A stretch of DNA of 64,000 nucleotides from Arenibacter amylolyticus (lineage in GTDB: Bacteria > Bacteroidota > Bacteroidia > Flavobacteriales > Flavobacteriaceae), in the NCBI RefSeq assembly GCF_002150785.1, contig NZ_MTAZ01000005.1, positions 111,280 through 175,279 of the forward strand, written 5' to 3'. The notes beneath the pieces were generated by a model. The model saw only the letters and a list, made by a program, of their open reading frames with translations. It was not told where the DNA came from and made no database searches. Positions 45,567-53,977 of the stretch are shown piece after piece. Both the position numbers and the translations under genes were made by a program. How positions within the stretch are numbered: position 1 is the first letter of the stretch; every line of letters starts with the position of its first letter.

Positions 45567-46015
45567 AAGGATCTCTTTTGACTAATTTATAAATAAGCTG
45601 GTTCTGAGGGGGAAACTAGCAATGCTCCAAATGGTCCTATAAGTAGGCCAATTGCCTAAATCGTATTTTTTTCTTTTGTAGTAGCAGATGGTTCAATAAA
45701 ACTATTCATCTGCAGCTATCTTAAATCTAAAAACGTAAAATTACGAATAAAACTATACCTGCCTTGAGTTTTAACACAGGTAATTGTTAAAATGCTATAG
45801 TACAACAAGATAAATAAGAATTTATCAACTGAGAGATTTGGGCATATTTATTCGATGTAATTATAAAAAACATGGATTTAGTTGCAAGATTTCAACATCT
45901 AAGCCGATGGAGCTGGGGGCTTTATCCCCAAGGAAACTAGCCTGACTTTCATTTAAAATGAGCGGGAAAAGTAAATAGGAGGTAGTTTTATTGGGATGTG
46001 GGCCTGGTCGGCCAT
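45567..46015. other. 449-base spacer between apaG and the plug-protein gene
   Basis: I see no supported gene. It contains a hairpin GCAGATG / CATCTGC (45684-45713), an inverted repeat TTTTAACA / TGTTAAAA (45769-45792), and a 22-codon frame at 45871 (MDLVARFQHLSRWSW...) overlapping a GGGGGCTTTATCCCC stem. None has clear function. Confidence 0.5.
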
Positions 46016-47260
46016 TTAATTGGTGATGTTCCTAGAGTTTACGGAACCAAACCCAATGAGGCTATCGTGCTGGTCTCCAAACTTCCTGTAATAAACCAAA
46101 ATTAAATAATTGTTTTCGGTAAAGTGGAAATTTCCGGATATGGTGTTTTGGTCCAGGCTGCCGTCTTGGCCTACCAATACATATTTATAATTGTAAAACC
46201 CTTGCTTCATCTTAAGCGTGGCTTCCATATTTCCCGTCTCCTCATTGTAGGTCATTTTGTTCTCTGGGCTTATGGCGTAATTGTTAAATTTCCCGTAAAC
46301 GTACACTTCGTCCAGTCCAATCAACTCTGTATAGGGAAGTTTAAAATGTACGTAGGTATACTCGGCTTCTTTGGAGGAGTCCGTGCCTTGAAGGGTTCTT
46401 ATCACAAAATCCCCATTGATATCCGGGTAGTAGGTATAGGGGCGGTTGTGCCTATAGTAGTCCGTAAAAAGGTAGTGGTTATAGAGGTCGGTCAGGGCAA
46501 TTTTGGAAATGGAGGAGCTGGGGGCTCTTAGGTCTTTGGTGTCAAAATTAAAATATTCATTTCCTCCCCAAAAACTGGTTTCCTGGTCGTATTTGTAGAC
46601 CAGTTCATTGCCCAAGGTAAATTGAGGGGGGATATTTCCGATGGTCGTAGTCCATTGATAATTTTGTATAAGGGCTACCTTTACTTCCCTTTTGGGGTTA
46701 GATACTGGGTAGTTGCTTGTGTTGATGTTAAAATGGACCACCTGTTTTTCGTCTATGTGGTTAAAGTCTCTAGATCGCTTTATGGTAGCTCCTACCTTCA
46801 CCAAGTCTTCATAGACCAAAAATCTTCTTGAAAATTGAATTTCATTATAGCTGTTGTAAATTTCTAGTAGGTAATTGCCGCTCACCTTTAATTGGGTGTA
46901 TGCATTGGGGATGGTGAGTTTGTAGTTGGAGTATGGCTGTAAGGTAGAATAGCTATTTTGATAATCCGTTATTCGTTCATTATCCATACCCTGTAGGTAT
47001 TGCGACTTTAATAAGGTGGAAGGGGTCCAGTCATAGTTGCAGTGAACAATTTTATAATAGTAGTCCTGTTCGCTGGCAAATAAGTCATCAAATTCCAGGT
47101 AAATAGGTGCGCCTAAAGGAACTATGGGGAATTGGTCTTCCGTACTGCCTTTAAAAACGACGGACTTAATATGGGAGGGGGCATTTATTTCCTCCTGTAC
47201 CTGGGCCTGTAGATAAAGGCTATGGAGAAGGATGAAAGCAAGACTGACGATACGACGCAT
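46016..47260 (-). CDS. Type IX secretion system plug protein (DUF5103 family)
   Basis: Using the ATG at 47260 (MRRIVSLAFILLHSLYLQAQ, a signal peptide), the protein has 414 residues; an upstream in-frame codon adds 17 residues without signal character. The family pattern is clear: HIKSVVFKGSTEDQFPIVPLG, YYYKIVHCNYDWTPSTLLKSQYLQGM, NYKLTIPNAYTQLKVSGNYLL and RRFLVYEDLVKVGA. DUF5103 proteins have been identified as the plug that closes the periplasmic opening of the T9SS SprA pore. The gene is divergent from nqrA. Other T9SS parts in this window are PorT and a sorted cargo at 61468. Confidence 0.88.
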   Translation of the reverse strand: MRRIVSLAFILLHSLYLQAQVQEEINAPSHIKSVVFKGSTEDQFPIVPLGAPIYLEFDDLFASEQDYYYKIVHCNYDWTPSTLLKSQYLQGMDNERITDYQNSYSTLQPYSNYKLTIPNAYTQLKVSGNYLLEIYNSYNEIQFSRRFLVYEDLVKVGATIKRSRDFNHIDEKQVVHFNINTSNYPVSNPKREVKVALIQNYQWTTTIGNIPPQFTLGNELVYKYDQETSFWGGNEYFNFDTKDLRAPSSSISKIALTDLYNHYLFTDYYRHNRPYTYYPDINGDFVIRTLQGTDSSKEAEYTYVHFKLPYTELIGLDEVYVYGKFNNYAISPENKMTYNEETGNMEATLKMKQGFYNYKYVLVGQDGSLDQNTISGNFHFTENNYLILVYYRKFGDQHDSLIGFGSVNSRNITN

Positions 47261-47369
47261 TTTGACCAGTTTTTTGGGTAAAGTTAAACAAAAACTCACC
47301 CCAATGTCCATTGCACGGTCTAAACGCTAAATAATTTGGTAATTATTATGAATACGTTTTATTAAGTGC

Positions 47370-47377
47370 TAAATTTG
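47370..47377 (+). promoter_or_regulatory. Promoter -7 box TAAATTTG for the nqr operon
   Basis: An exact TAnnTTTG match followed by CA lies 34 bases before the nqrA ATG. No convincing -33 TTTG lies at the expected distance. Confidence 0.55.
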
Positions 47378-47410
47378 CACGAAATTTTGATAACCTAAGG
47401 TCTACTAAAT

Positions 47411-48760
47411 ATGTCAAAAGACATTCGAATTAAGAAAGGCTTGAACATTAATCTTATTGGGGAGGCTGAAAAGTCTCTTTCCAAGGCAGTAGAGAGTAAT
47501 GTTTATGCGATCAATCTTCTAGATTTTCACGGAATTACTCCCAAAATGTTAGTTAAACAAGGTGCCGAGGTAAAGGCAGGAGAACCATTGTTCTTTAATA
47601 AGAACGTGGAGGATATGCTCTTTGTTTCGCCCGTAAGTGGAGAATTAATTGAGGTGGAAAGAGGTGCCAGGAGAAGAATACTAACGTTGAAAATTCTGGC
47701 GGATAAGAATCAGGAATCCATTGAGCATGCCCCAGTAGCACCAAGTGCTAATGCAGAGGACATTAAGGCGTTGCTGTTAAAATCAGGATGTTGGCCATTT
47801 ATTAAACAACGTCCCTACGATATGGTGGCAAATCCTGAGAGGACTCCCAAGGCTATTTTTATTTCGGCCTACGTAACCAGTCCATTAGCTGCAGACTTGG
47901 AGTATTCCCTTAAAGGTAAGGAAAAGGAAATTCAGGCGGCATTGACTGCCTTGGGTAAATTAACCCCCGGCAAGGTGCATGTTTCAATTGGCAAAGGCAC
48001 GCAATCCCTATTCTCTGGAATGGAAGGGGTGGAGCTGCATAATGTGTCTGGGCCCCATCCGGCAGGACTTGTTGGTACTCAGATCAATAAGATAGATCCC
48101 GTAAATAAAGGAGAGGTTGTTTGGACCATTGCCCCGCAGGATCTTGTGGTAATCGGAGAATTGTTGTTAACCGGAAAATATAATCCAGAGCGTGTAGTTG
48201 CCTTGGTGGGGTCGTCTGTAAAGGCGCCTAAATATTACACCACTAAGATTGGTGCGGAGGTTTCTACTTTTCTTTATGCAAGCGGAGTAAATACAGATAA
48301 TTTTAGGGTTATCAATGGCGATGTGCTTACCGGCAGTAAGACACAGCCAGACGGCCACTTAGGCTTCTATAATAATACAGTATCCGTAATTCCTGAAGGG
48401 GACGATTATGAGTTGTTCGGATGGAATAAGCCGGTCTTTGATAAGATTTCCGCTACTAGGTCGCTAACCTTCTCTTGGTTACAGCCTAATAAGAAGTACG
48501 ACTTGGATACCAATACCAATGGGGAGCATAGAAACTTTGTGTTTACAGGATTCTATGAGAAGGTGTTTCCCCTGGATATTTACCCAATGCAATTGTTAAA
48601 GGCTTGTATGGTGCAAGACTTGGATGAGATGGAACAACTGGGACTTTATGAAGTAGCTCCGGAAGATTTTTCACTTACAGAATTTATTTGCGTCTCTAAA
48701 CAGCCCCATCAGCAGATTATTAGGGAAGGGTTGGATTTATTATATAAAGAAATAGGATAA
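47411..48760 (+). CDS. nqrA: Na+-translocating NADH:quinone reductase subunit A
   Basis: The 449-residue soluble cytoplasmic subunit starts with the typical IRIKKGLNINLIGEAE and contains GAEVKAGEPLFFNKN, FVSPVSGELIEVERG and GPHPAGLVGTQI. NqrA docks on the membrane part and helps form the quinone site. It is the first gene of nqrABCDEF; gaps between the genes are 2-24 bases. The complex oxidises NADH, reduces menaquinone and pumps Na+ outwards, powering Na+-coupled uptake such as the symporter at 4.6 kb. Confidence 0.97.
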   Translation: MSKDIRIKKGLNINLIGEAEKSLSKAVESNVYAINLLDFHGITPKMLVKQGAEVKAGEPLFFNKNVEDMLFVSPVSGELIEVERGARRRILTLKILADKNQESIEHAPVAPSANAEDIKALLLKSGCWPFIKQRPYDMVANPERTPKAIFISAYVTSPLAADLEYSLKGKEKEIQAALTALGKLTPGKVHVSIGKGTQSLFSGMEGVELHNVSGPHPAGLVGTQINKIDPVNKGEVVWTIAPQDLVVIGELLLTGKYNPERVVALVGSSVKAPKYYTTKIGAEVSTFLYASGVNTDNFRVINGDVLTGSKTQPDGHLGFYNNTVSVIPEGDDYELFGWNKPVFDKISATRSLTFSWLQPNKKYDLDTNTNGEHRNFVFTGFYEKVFPLDIYPMQLLKACMVQDLDEMEQLGLYEVAPEDFSLTEFICVSKQPHQQIIREGLDLLYKEIG

Positions 48761-48762
48761 AG

Positions 48763-50031
48763 ATGAGCTTAAAAAATAATTTACATCAACTTAAGGAGAA
48801 GTATAAGGGTAAAAAAATGGCGCCCGCATTCAATGCCTTGCATACTTTCTTGTATTCGCCTAACGAAACAACCCATTCCGGATCCCATATTCGCGTGGTG
48901 GACGACTTAAAGCGAAACATGAATACGGTAATTATGTCCCTGATTCCAGTATTGTTGTTTGGAATCTTTAATGCTGGGTATCAGCATTATGCTGCAGTAG
49001 ACGCAGCCAAGGGAATAGCTAGGGAAGCTTCCCTTTTCGGGAATTTTATTACTTGGGAAAACTTTATCATGGGTGCCTGGACGGTATTGCCATTGGTAAT
49101 TGTTTCCTATGGGGTGGGTTTAACCATCGAGTTTATCTTTGCCGTTATTAAAGGGCACGAGGTGGAGGAAGGCTACTTGGTAACAGGGATGCTGGTTCCA
49201 TTAATCGTTCCTATAGATACGCCGCTTTGGATGTTGGCTGTGGCCGTTGTATTTGGAGTGGTCATTGGAAAAGAGATTTTTGGGGGTACAGGGATGAACA
49301 TCCTTAACCCTGCACTAACCATTAGAGCCTTCTTGTTCTTTGCTTATCCTACTTGGATGAGTGGTGATAAGGTATGGGTACACCAAGCAGTAGACTTGGC
49401 TGGTGGTCCGGATGCAATTTCTGGAGAAACCGTTCTAGGTTACTTGGCGCAAGGAAGAGGGGCAGAGATGTCTTATTCAGTAGCAGATATGTTCTTTGGG
49501 TTTATCCCCGGGTCTGTAGGTGAAACTTCTACTTTGTTGATACTACTAGGAGGATTGTTCTTATTGTTTACCAAGATTGCAAGCTGGAGGATTATGCTTA
49601 GTGCCGTTATAGGTTCCTTGGTTATGGGACTTATTTTCAATGGCGTGGTAGCTGCAGGTTGGATTCCCGAGTATAGTACATTTTACGGCCTTATGAGCTT
49701 TGCGTACTGGAAACACTTAATTGTAGGTGGATTGGCGTTTGGTATTGTGTACATGGCAACCGATCCGGTGACCGGGTCGCAAACCAATCGTGGAAAATGG
49801 ATCTATGGATTTTTGATAGGATTTATCTCTGTTTTGATTAGAGTATTCAATCCTGCCTATCCAGAAGGCGTTTTCTTGGCCATCTTGTTGATGAACGTGT
49901 TTGCTCCTACAATTGATCATTACGTGGTTAAAGGAAATATTAATAAAAGGTTGAAGCGTGCAAAAAACGCTATGGTGTTACCTACCGATGGTGAAGGAAA
50001 AGCAGAAGAATTAAAAGCAGAAACAGTATAG
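48763..50031 (+). CDS. nqrB: Na+-NQR subunit B
   Basis: The 422-residue membrane subunit has about ten helices and is the main Na+ path. The covalent FMN acceptor is predicted as Thr223 in DAISGET (residues 217-223). The usual ApbE-recognition pattern is D-x-x-S/T-G-A-T, so Glu222 in place of Ala is a variation while Asp, Ser, Gly and Thr are kept. Other family marks are MNILNPALTIRAFLFFAYP and GIVYMATDPVTGSQTNRGKW. The C-terminal 40 residues are polar and Lys/Glu-rich. Its start lies 2 bases after the nqrA stop. Confidence 0.97.
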   Translation: MSLKNNLHQLKEKYKGKKMAPAFNALHTFLYSPNETTHSGSHIRVVDDLKRNMNTVIMSLIPVLLFGIFNAGYQHYAAVDAAKGIAREASLFGNFITWENFIMGAWTVLPLVIVSYGVGLTIEFIFAVIKGHEVEEGYLVTGMLVPLIVPIDTPLWMLAVAVVFGVVIGKEIFGGTGMNILNPALTIRAFLFFAYPTWMSGDKVWVHQAVDLAGGPDAISGETVLGYLAQGRGAEMSYSVADMFFGFIPGSVGETSTLLILLGGLFLLFTKIASWRIMLSAVIGSLVMGLIFNGVVAAGWIPEYSTFYGLMSFAYWKHLIVGGLAFGIVYMATDPVTGSQTNRGKWIYGFLIGFISVLIRVFNPAYPEGVFLAILLMNVFAPTIDHYVVKGNINKRLKRAKNAMVLPTDGEGKAEELKAETV

Positions 50032-50033
50032 AC

Positions 50034-50789
50034 ATGGCATTTGATACAGAAAAGAATAGTTACACGGTAATTTTTGCCGCCATTATGGTGGTCATCGTAG
50101 GATCTCTTTTGGCTTTTATGGCTTCATCACTTAGTGATAGGATCAGTGAAAACGAAAGATTAGAGAAGCAGCAGAACATTCTTTATGCCATGGGCGTAAA
50201 TGAGAATGGGGATGATGAAGGAAGTGTGAATTTCGTTTCCACTAGTACGGTTGCTGGCGAGTTTAATAAATATATCACTGAGCAGCTGATTATTGAAGGC
50301 GAAGAGGTTACTAAGGACGAAAATGCTTATTTGATAGATCTTAAGAAAGAAGAAACCCGTGCCAAGGCAGGGGAGGTAAGAAGGCTTCCTTTGTTTATCG
50401 GTGAAAAAGACGGACAGAAGTACTACATTATTCCTATGAGAGGTAAAGGACTCTGGGATGCTATTTGGGGCTTTATGTCCTTGGATGAGAATATGGTAGT
50501 GCAAGGAGTTTTCTTCGATCACGCAGGGGAAACCCCAGGTTTGGGAGCTAACATTAACCAGCGTTATTTCATGGACGATTTCATTGGAGAGTCTGTACTT
50601 AGCGGAAGTAGATACGTTGGAGTTGCTGTTACCAAAGGAAACAATGACCCTACCAATGAGCGTAAAGACGATAATGCAGTAGATGCATTGGCAGGATCTA
50701 CGATTACTGGGGATGGTGTTACTGCCATGATCAGAGAAACTTTAAAATTATATAAACCTTATTTGGAAACCATAAGAGTTAAAAATTAA
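50034..50789 (+). CDS. nqrC: Na+-NQR subunit C
   Basis: The 251-residue protein has one N-terminal membrane helix (NSYTVIFAAIMVVIVGSLLAF) and a periplasmic FMN domain with GKGLWDAIWGFMSLDENM and HAGETPGLGANI. The flavin acceptor is predicted as Thr223 in DALAGST (217-223), at nearly the same place as Thr225 of the Vibrio protein. The motif departs from D-x-x-S/T-G-A-T at two places (Ala220, Ser222). The ApbE that would attach the FMN is encoded 3 kb downstream. The gene starts 2 bases after nqrB. Confidence 0.96.
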   Translation: MAFDTEKNSYTVIFAAIMVVIVGSLLAFMASSLSDRISENERLEKQQNILYAMGVNENGDDEGSVNFVSTSTVAGEFNKYITEQLIIEGEEVTKDENAYLIDLKKEETRAKAGEVRRLPLFIGEKDGQKYYIIPMRGKGLWDAIWGFMSLDENMVVQGVFFDHAGETPGLGANINQRYFMDDFIGESVLSGSRYVGVAVTKGNNDPTNERKDDNAVDALAGSTITGDGVTAMIRETLKLYKPYLETIRVKN

Positions 50790-50792
50790 ACT

Positions 50793-51440
50793 ATGGCACT
50801 ACTTTCAAAAAAAGATACTAGTCTAATATTAGATCCGCTATCGGATAACAACCCAATTACTATTCAAGTACTGGGGATATGTTCCGCTCTAGCAATTACG
50901 GCCGAATTAAAAGCGTCCATCGTGATGTCTATTTCGGTACTGTTTGTAATGGGAATGGGGAACGTTGTTATTTCCTTGATGCGAAACATCATCCCATCAA
51001 AAATTAGAATTATTGTGCAATTGGTCGTTGTGGCGACCCTTGTGATTATTGTGGATCAGGTTCTAAAGGCCTTTGCCTATGAGCTTAGTAAGACCCTCTC
51101 GGTTTTTGTGGGGTTAATTATTACCAACTGTATCATTATGGGACGTTTTGAGGCTTTTGCCTTGGCTAACGGAACTTGGAGATCCTTCTTGGACGGAATA
51201 GGGAATGCCGCCGGATACGGGGTTATCCTTATCATCATCGGATTCTTTAGAGAGTTGTTGGGCTCCGGGACCTTACTTGGTTATAAAGTATTGGGAGATC
51301 CCATCGCTAAAACCGGACTATATGCAATAGGGTACGAGAACAATGGATTTATGTTGTTGTCGCCCATGGCATTGATTGTGGTTGGACTCATTATATGGGT
51401 ACAACGTTCTAGAAACAAGGACTTAATTGAAGAAAACTAG
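50793..51440 (+). CDS. nqrD: Na+-NQR subunit D
   Basis: The 215-residue membrane protein has six helices and belongs to the NqrD/RnfE family. Cys30 (QVLGICSALAIT) and Cys113 (ITNCIIMGRFEAFAL) match the two cysteines that, with two from NqrE, hold the iron centre in the middle of the membrane. GIGNAAGYGVILIIIGFFRELLG is also typical. The gap to nqrC is 3 bases. Confidence 0.97.
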   Translation: MALLSKKDTSLILDPLSDNNPITIQVLGICSALAITAELKASIVMSISVLFVMGMGNVVISLMRNIIPSKIRIIVQLVVVATLVIIVDQVLKAFAYELSKTLSVFVGLIITNCIIMGRFEAFALANGTWRSFLDGIGNAAGYGVILIIIGFFRELLGSGTLLGYKVLGDPIAKTGLYAIGYENNGFMLLSPMALIVVGLIIWVQRSRNKDLIEEN

Positions 51441-51464
51441 TAGTTACCAAAATAATAGAATGTT

Positions 51465-52205
51465 ATGTTAGAACATATAGAGTTATTTTTTAGATCCATA
51501 TTTATAGATAATATGGTGTTTGCAACCTTCTTGGGAATGTGTTCCTATTTGGCGGTATCCAAAAGGGTAGCTACTGCAGTAGGTTTAGGAGCGGCCGTTA
51601 TTTTTGTATTAGCCGTTACAGTACCCTTAAACTGGTTGTTAGATCAGTACCTTCTTAGGGATGGGGCTTTGGCCTGGTTAGGACCAGAATATGCAGATTA
51701 TAACCTTGGCTTCCTTTCTTTTATCCTATTTATTGCCACTATTGCTACTATGGTGCAATTGGTAGAGATTGTGGTAGAGAAATTTTCACCAGCCCTTTAT
51801 AATTCCCTGGGGATTTTCTTGCCCCTGATTGCGGTAAACTGTGCCATATTAGGTGGATCTTTGTTTATGCAGTCTAGGGATATCCAAACCTTGGGATTAG
51901 CTTTTAATTACGGGCTTAGTTCTGGAATTGGATGGTTCCTTGCCATCTTGGCCATTGCAGCCATTAGGGAGAAAATTAGATACTCTAATGTGCCTGCCCC
52001 ATTAAGAGGTCTTGGTATTACTTTTATTATTACAGGGCTAATGGCTATTGGGTTTATGAGCTTTGGAGGTATGTTGACCGGAGGGGATGAAGCACCGCAA
52101 GAAGAAGTGAATACTACGGCACAAAAAGAAAAGGAGCTTAAAGTAACGGAAGAGGTTAAAGAAAACACCGTTTCCTTCAACAACCTTATAAATAACAACA
52201 ACTAG
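51465..52205 (+). CDS. nqrE: Na+-NQR subunit E with charged C-terminal tail
   Basis: Residues 1-205 form the normal six-helix NqrE, the inverted-topology partner of NqrD, with Cys26 (LGMCSYLAVSK) and Cys126 (AVNCAILGG) as iron ligands. The protein then continues for about 40 residues of Glu, Lys, Thr and Asn (GGDEAPQEEVNTTAQKEKEL and on), ending in a short NNLINNNN. Vibrio NqrE is about 198 residues, so the tail is an addition. The gap to nqrD is 24 bases and to nqrF 2 bases. Confidence 0.96.
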   Translation: MLEHIELFFRSIFIDNMVFATFLGMCSYLAVSKRVATAVGLGAAVIFVLAVTVPLNWLLDQYLLRDGALAWLGPEYADYNLGFLSFILFIATIATMVQLVEIVVEKFSPALYNSLGIFLPLIAVNCAILGGSLFMQSRDIQTLGLAFNYGLSSGIGWFLAILAIAAIREKIRYSNVPAPLRGLGITFIITGLMAIGFMSFGGMLTGGDEAPQEEVNTTAQKEKELKVTEEVKENTVSFNNLINNNN

Positions 52206-52207
52206 AG

Positions 52208-53515
52208 ATGATATTAGCTACAAGCACACTTGGAACTATTCTGATAACAGTAATTGCGTTTTTAATACTATTGTTATTGTTGGTGGCACTTTTGCTGTTC
52301 ACCAAAGAGAAATTATCCCCATCAGGACCCGTTACCATCACCATTAATGGGGAGAGAAAGATAGAAGTAGGATCTGGGGATACCTTATTGACTACTTTAG
52401 GAAACCAGAAAATTTTCCTTCCTTCGGCCTGTGGTGGAGGAGGAACCTGTATTCAGTGCGAATGTCACGTTCTATCTGGAGGTGGAGAAGCTTTACCAAC
52501 AGAAACGCCACATTTCTCTAGAAAGGAATTAAGCGAAGGAGCACGTCTGTCTTGCCAGGTAAGAGTAAAACAGGATATGGAGATTACCATCCCTGAAGAG
52601 GTTTTTGGTATTAAGAAATGGGAGGCAACTGTAGTAAGAAACTATAACGTAGCTTCCTTTATTAAGGAATTCGTAGTTGAAATTCCCGAAGATATGGGAT
52701 ATAAGGCTGGTGGTTATATCCAGATCGAGATTCCTGAGTGTGAGGTTAAGTTTTCCGAAATGGATATTACTGCACACCCAGAGGAGCACGCTAGCCCCGA
52801 TATGTTCCAGGCAGAATGGGATAAATTTAACCTGTGGCCGTTGGTGATGAAAAACACGGAAACAGTAGAAAGAGCGTACTCCATGGCTTCCTACCCTGCA
52901 GAAGGTAGAGAGATTATGTTGAACGTTCGTATTGCCACTCCGCCATGGGATAGAGCAAAGAACGATTGGATGGATGTTAATCCAGGGATTGCATCGTCCT
53001 ATATCTTTAACTTGAAAAAAGGCGATAAGTGTATCATTTCTGGTCCTTATGGTGAATTCTTTATCAACGAATCTGAGTCCGAAATGCTCTACGTTGGTGG
53101 AGGTGCAGGGATGGCGCCAATGAGATCGCATCTATATCACCTATTCCACACCTTAAAGACCAATAGAAAGGTTACTTATTGGTATGGTGGTAGGTCTAAA
53201 CGTGAATTGTTCTATATAGATCATTTCAAGAAATTAGAGGAAGAATTCCCAAACTTCAAATTCTATATGGCACTTTCTGAGCCGTTAGAAGAAGACGATT
53301 GGAAAGTAAAAGAGAATATCGATGCTCCTGGTGACGGATTTGTAGGGTTTATTCACAACTGTGTGATAGAGCATTACCTTGATCATCACGAAAGCCCAGA
53401 GGATATTGAATTGTACTTCTGTGGACCTCCATTGATGAACAAAGCAGTACAGAAAATGGGAGAGGATTTTGGAATCCCAGATGAGCATATTAGATTTGAT
53501 GATTTTGGAGGATAA
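52208..53515 (+). CDS. nqrF: Na+-NQR subunit F (NADH dehydrogenase, 2Fe-2S and FAD)
   Basis: The 435-residue protein has an N-terminal membrane helix (TLGTILITVIAFLILLLLLV), a ferredoxin domain with the 2Fe-2S ligands Cys75, Cys81, Cys84 and Cys116 (SACGGGGTCIQCECHV; ARLSCQV), an FAD domain (RAYSMASYPAE) and an NADH-binding domain (YVGGGAGMAPMRSHL; YFCGPPLMNKAV). It is the entry point of electrons from NADH. It is the last core nqr gene and is followed by a strong terminator. Confidence 0.97.
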   Translation: MILATSTLGTILITVIAFLILLLLLVALLLFTKEKLSPSGPVTITINGERKIEVGSGDTLLTTLGNQKIFLPSACGGGGTCIQCECHVLSGGGEALPTETPHFSRKELSEGARLSCQVRVKQDMEITIPEEVFGIKKWEATVVRNYNVASFIKEFVVEIPEDMGYKAGGYIQIEIPECEVKFSEMDITAHPEEHASPDMFQAEWDKFNLWPLVMKNTETVERAYSMASYPAEGREIMLNVRIATPPWDRAKNDWMDVNPGIASSYIFNLKKGDKCIISGPYGEFFINESESEMLYVGGGAGMAPMRSHLYHLFHTLKTNRKVTYWYGGRSKRELFYIDHFKKLEEEFPNFKFYMALSEPLEEDDWKVKENIDAPGDGFVGFIHNCVIEHYLDHHESPEDIELYFCGPPLMNKAVQKMGEDFGIPDEHIRFDDFGG

Positions 53516-53547
53516 TCCAAAATTGATTTTCATCTAAGTTATTTTAT

Positions 53548-53588
53548 GGACCTGTCCTGTTTTATAAACAAGACAGGTCTATTTTTTT
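53548..53588 (+). terminator. Intrinsic terminator after nqrF
   Basis: The stem is GACCTGTC-C-TGTTT / AAACA-A-GACAGGTC with a 3-base loop (one internal mismatch), followed by ATTTTTTTA. It lies 33 bases after the nqrF stop and before the next gene, so apbE expression depends on read-through or an internal promoter. Confidence 0.9.
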
Positions 53589-53617
53589 ACTACTATAAAT
53601 TAACTTTATTAGTATCA

Positions 53618-53977
53618 ATGAGGAGAGCATTAACCAGTCAGGAATTGCATAATCTGGCCATGAATATTGTGGGAAAGGAGTTGGAGGCCCAAGGGTATGA
53701 GTTTATGGGAATCAATAGTAAGCCTAAAAAGAACCCCCAATTTGTATGTTTAAAGGATAAGAGATTACACTTTATTGTAGTGCGTAGTATATCGTATCCC
53801 CTAGACCCTACTAAATACGATGAGGAGTTTATGCAAAAGATGAAAGACCACGCAGAGAAGCATGAGGCAGAGGCCTATTATGCTGGGGTAGGGCTCTACA
53901 ACGCCCTGGATAAAAGTTTGCCTGTTTATTTAAATGAAGATTATATATTGGATTATGAAGGACTTGTTAAGATATAA
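53618..53977 (+). CDS. Conserved-looking protein of unknown function between nqrF and apbE (119 aa)
   Basis: Using the ATG at 53618 (MRRALTSQELHNLAMNIVGK) the protein has 119 residues. An upstream in-frame start at 53546 would run through the nqrF terminator and is rejected. The protein is soluble, without signal peptide or Cys, and contains GINSKPKKNPQFVCLKDKRLHFIVVRSISYP and a helical KMKDHAEKHEAEAYYAGVGL. I do not recognise a family; it resembles a small alpha/beta domain with a possible nuclease-like or binding fold. Its end overlaps the apbE start by 23 bases, which suggests translational coupling and a link to Na+-NQR flavinylation or assembly. Confidence 0.82.
   Translation: MRRALTSQELHNLAMNIVGKELEAQGYEFMGINSKPKKNPQFVCLKDKRLHFIVVRSISYPLDPTKYDEEFMQKMKDHAEKHEAEAYYAGVGLYNALDKSLPVYLNEDYILDYEGLVKI

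Noticed and set aside
45871..45939. 22-codon frame MDLVARFQHLSRWSW... in the apaG/plug spacer
   Set aside because: It is short, overlaps a GGGGGCTTTATCCCC stem, and has no promoter box or similarity.
53546..53617. N-terminal extension of the 119-residue protein
   Set aside because: The extra codons run through the nqrF terminator hairpin and T run.
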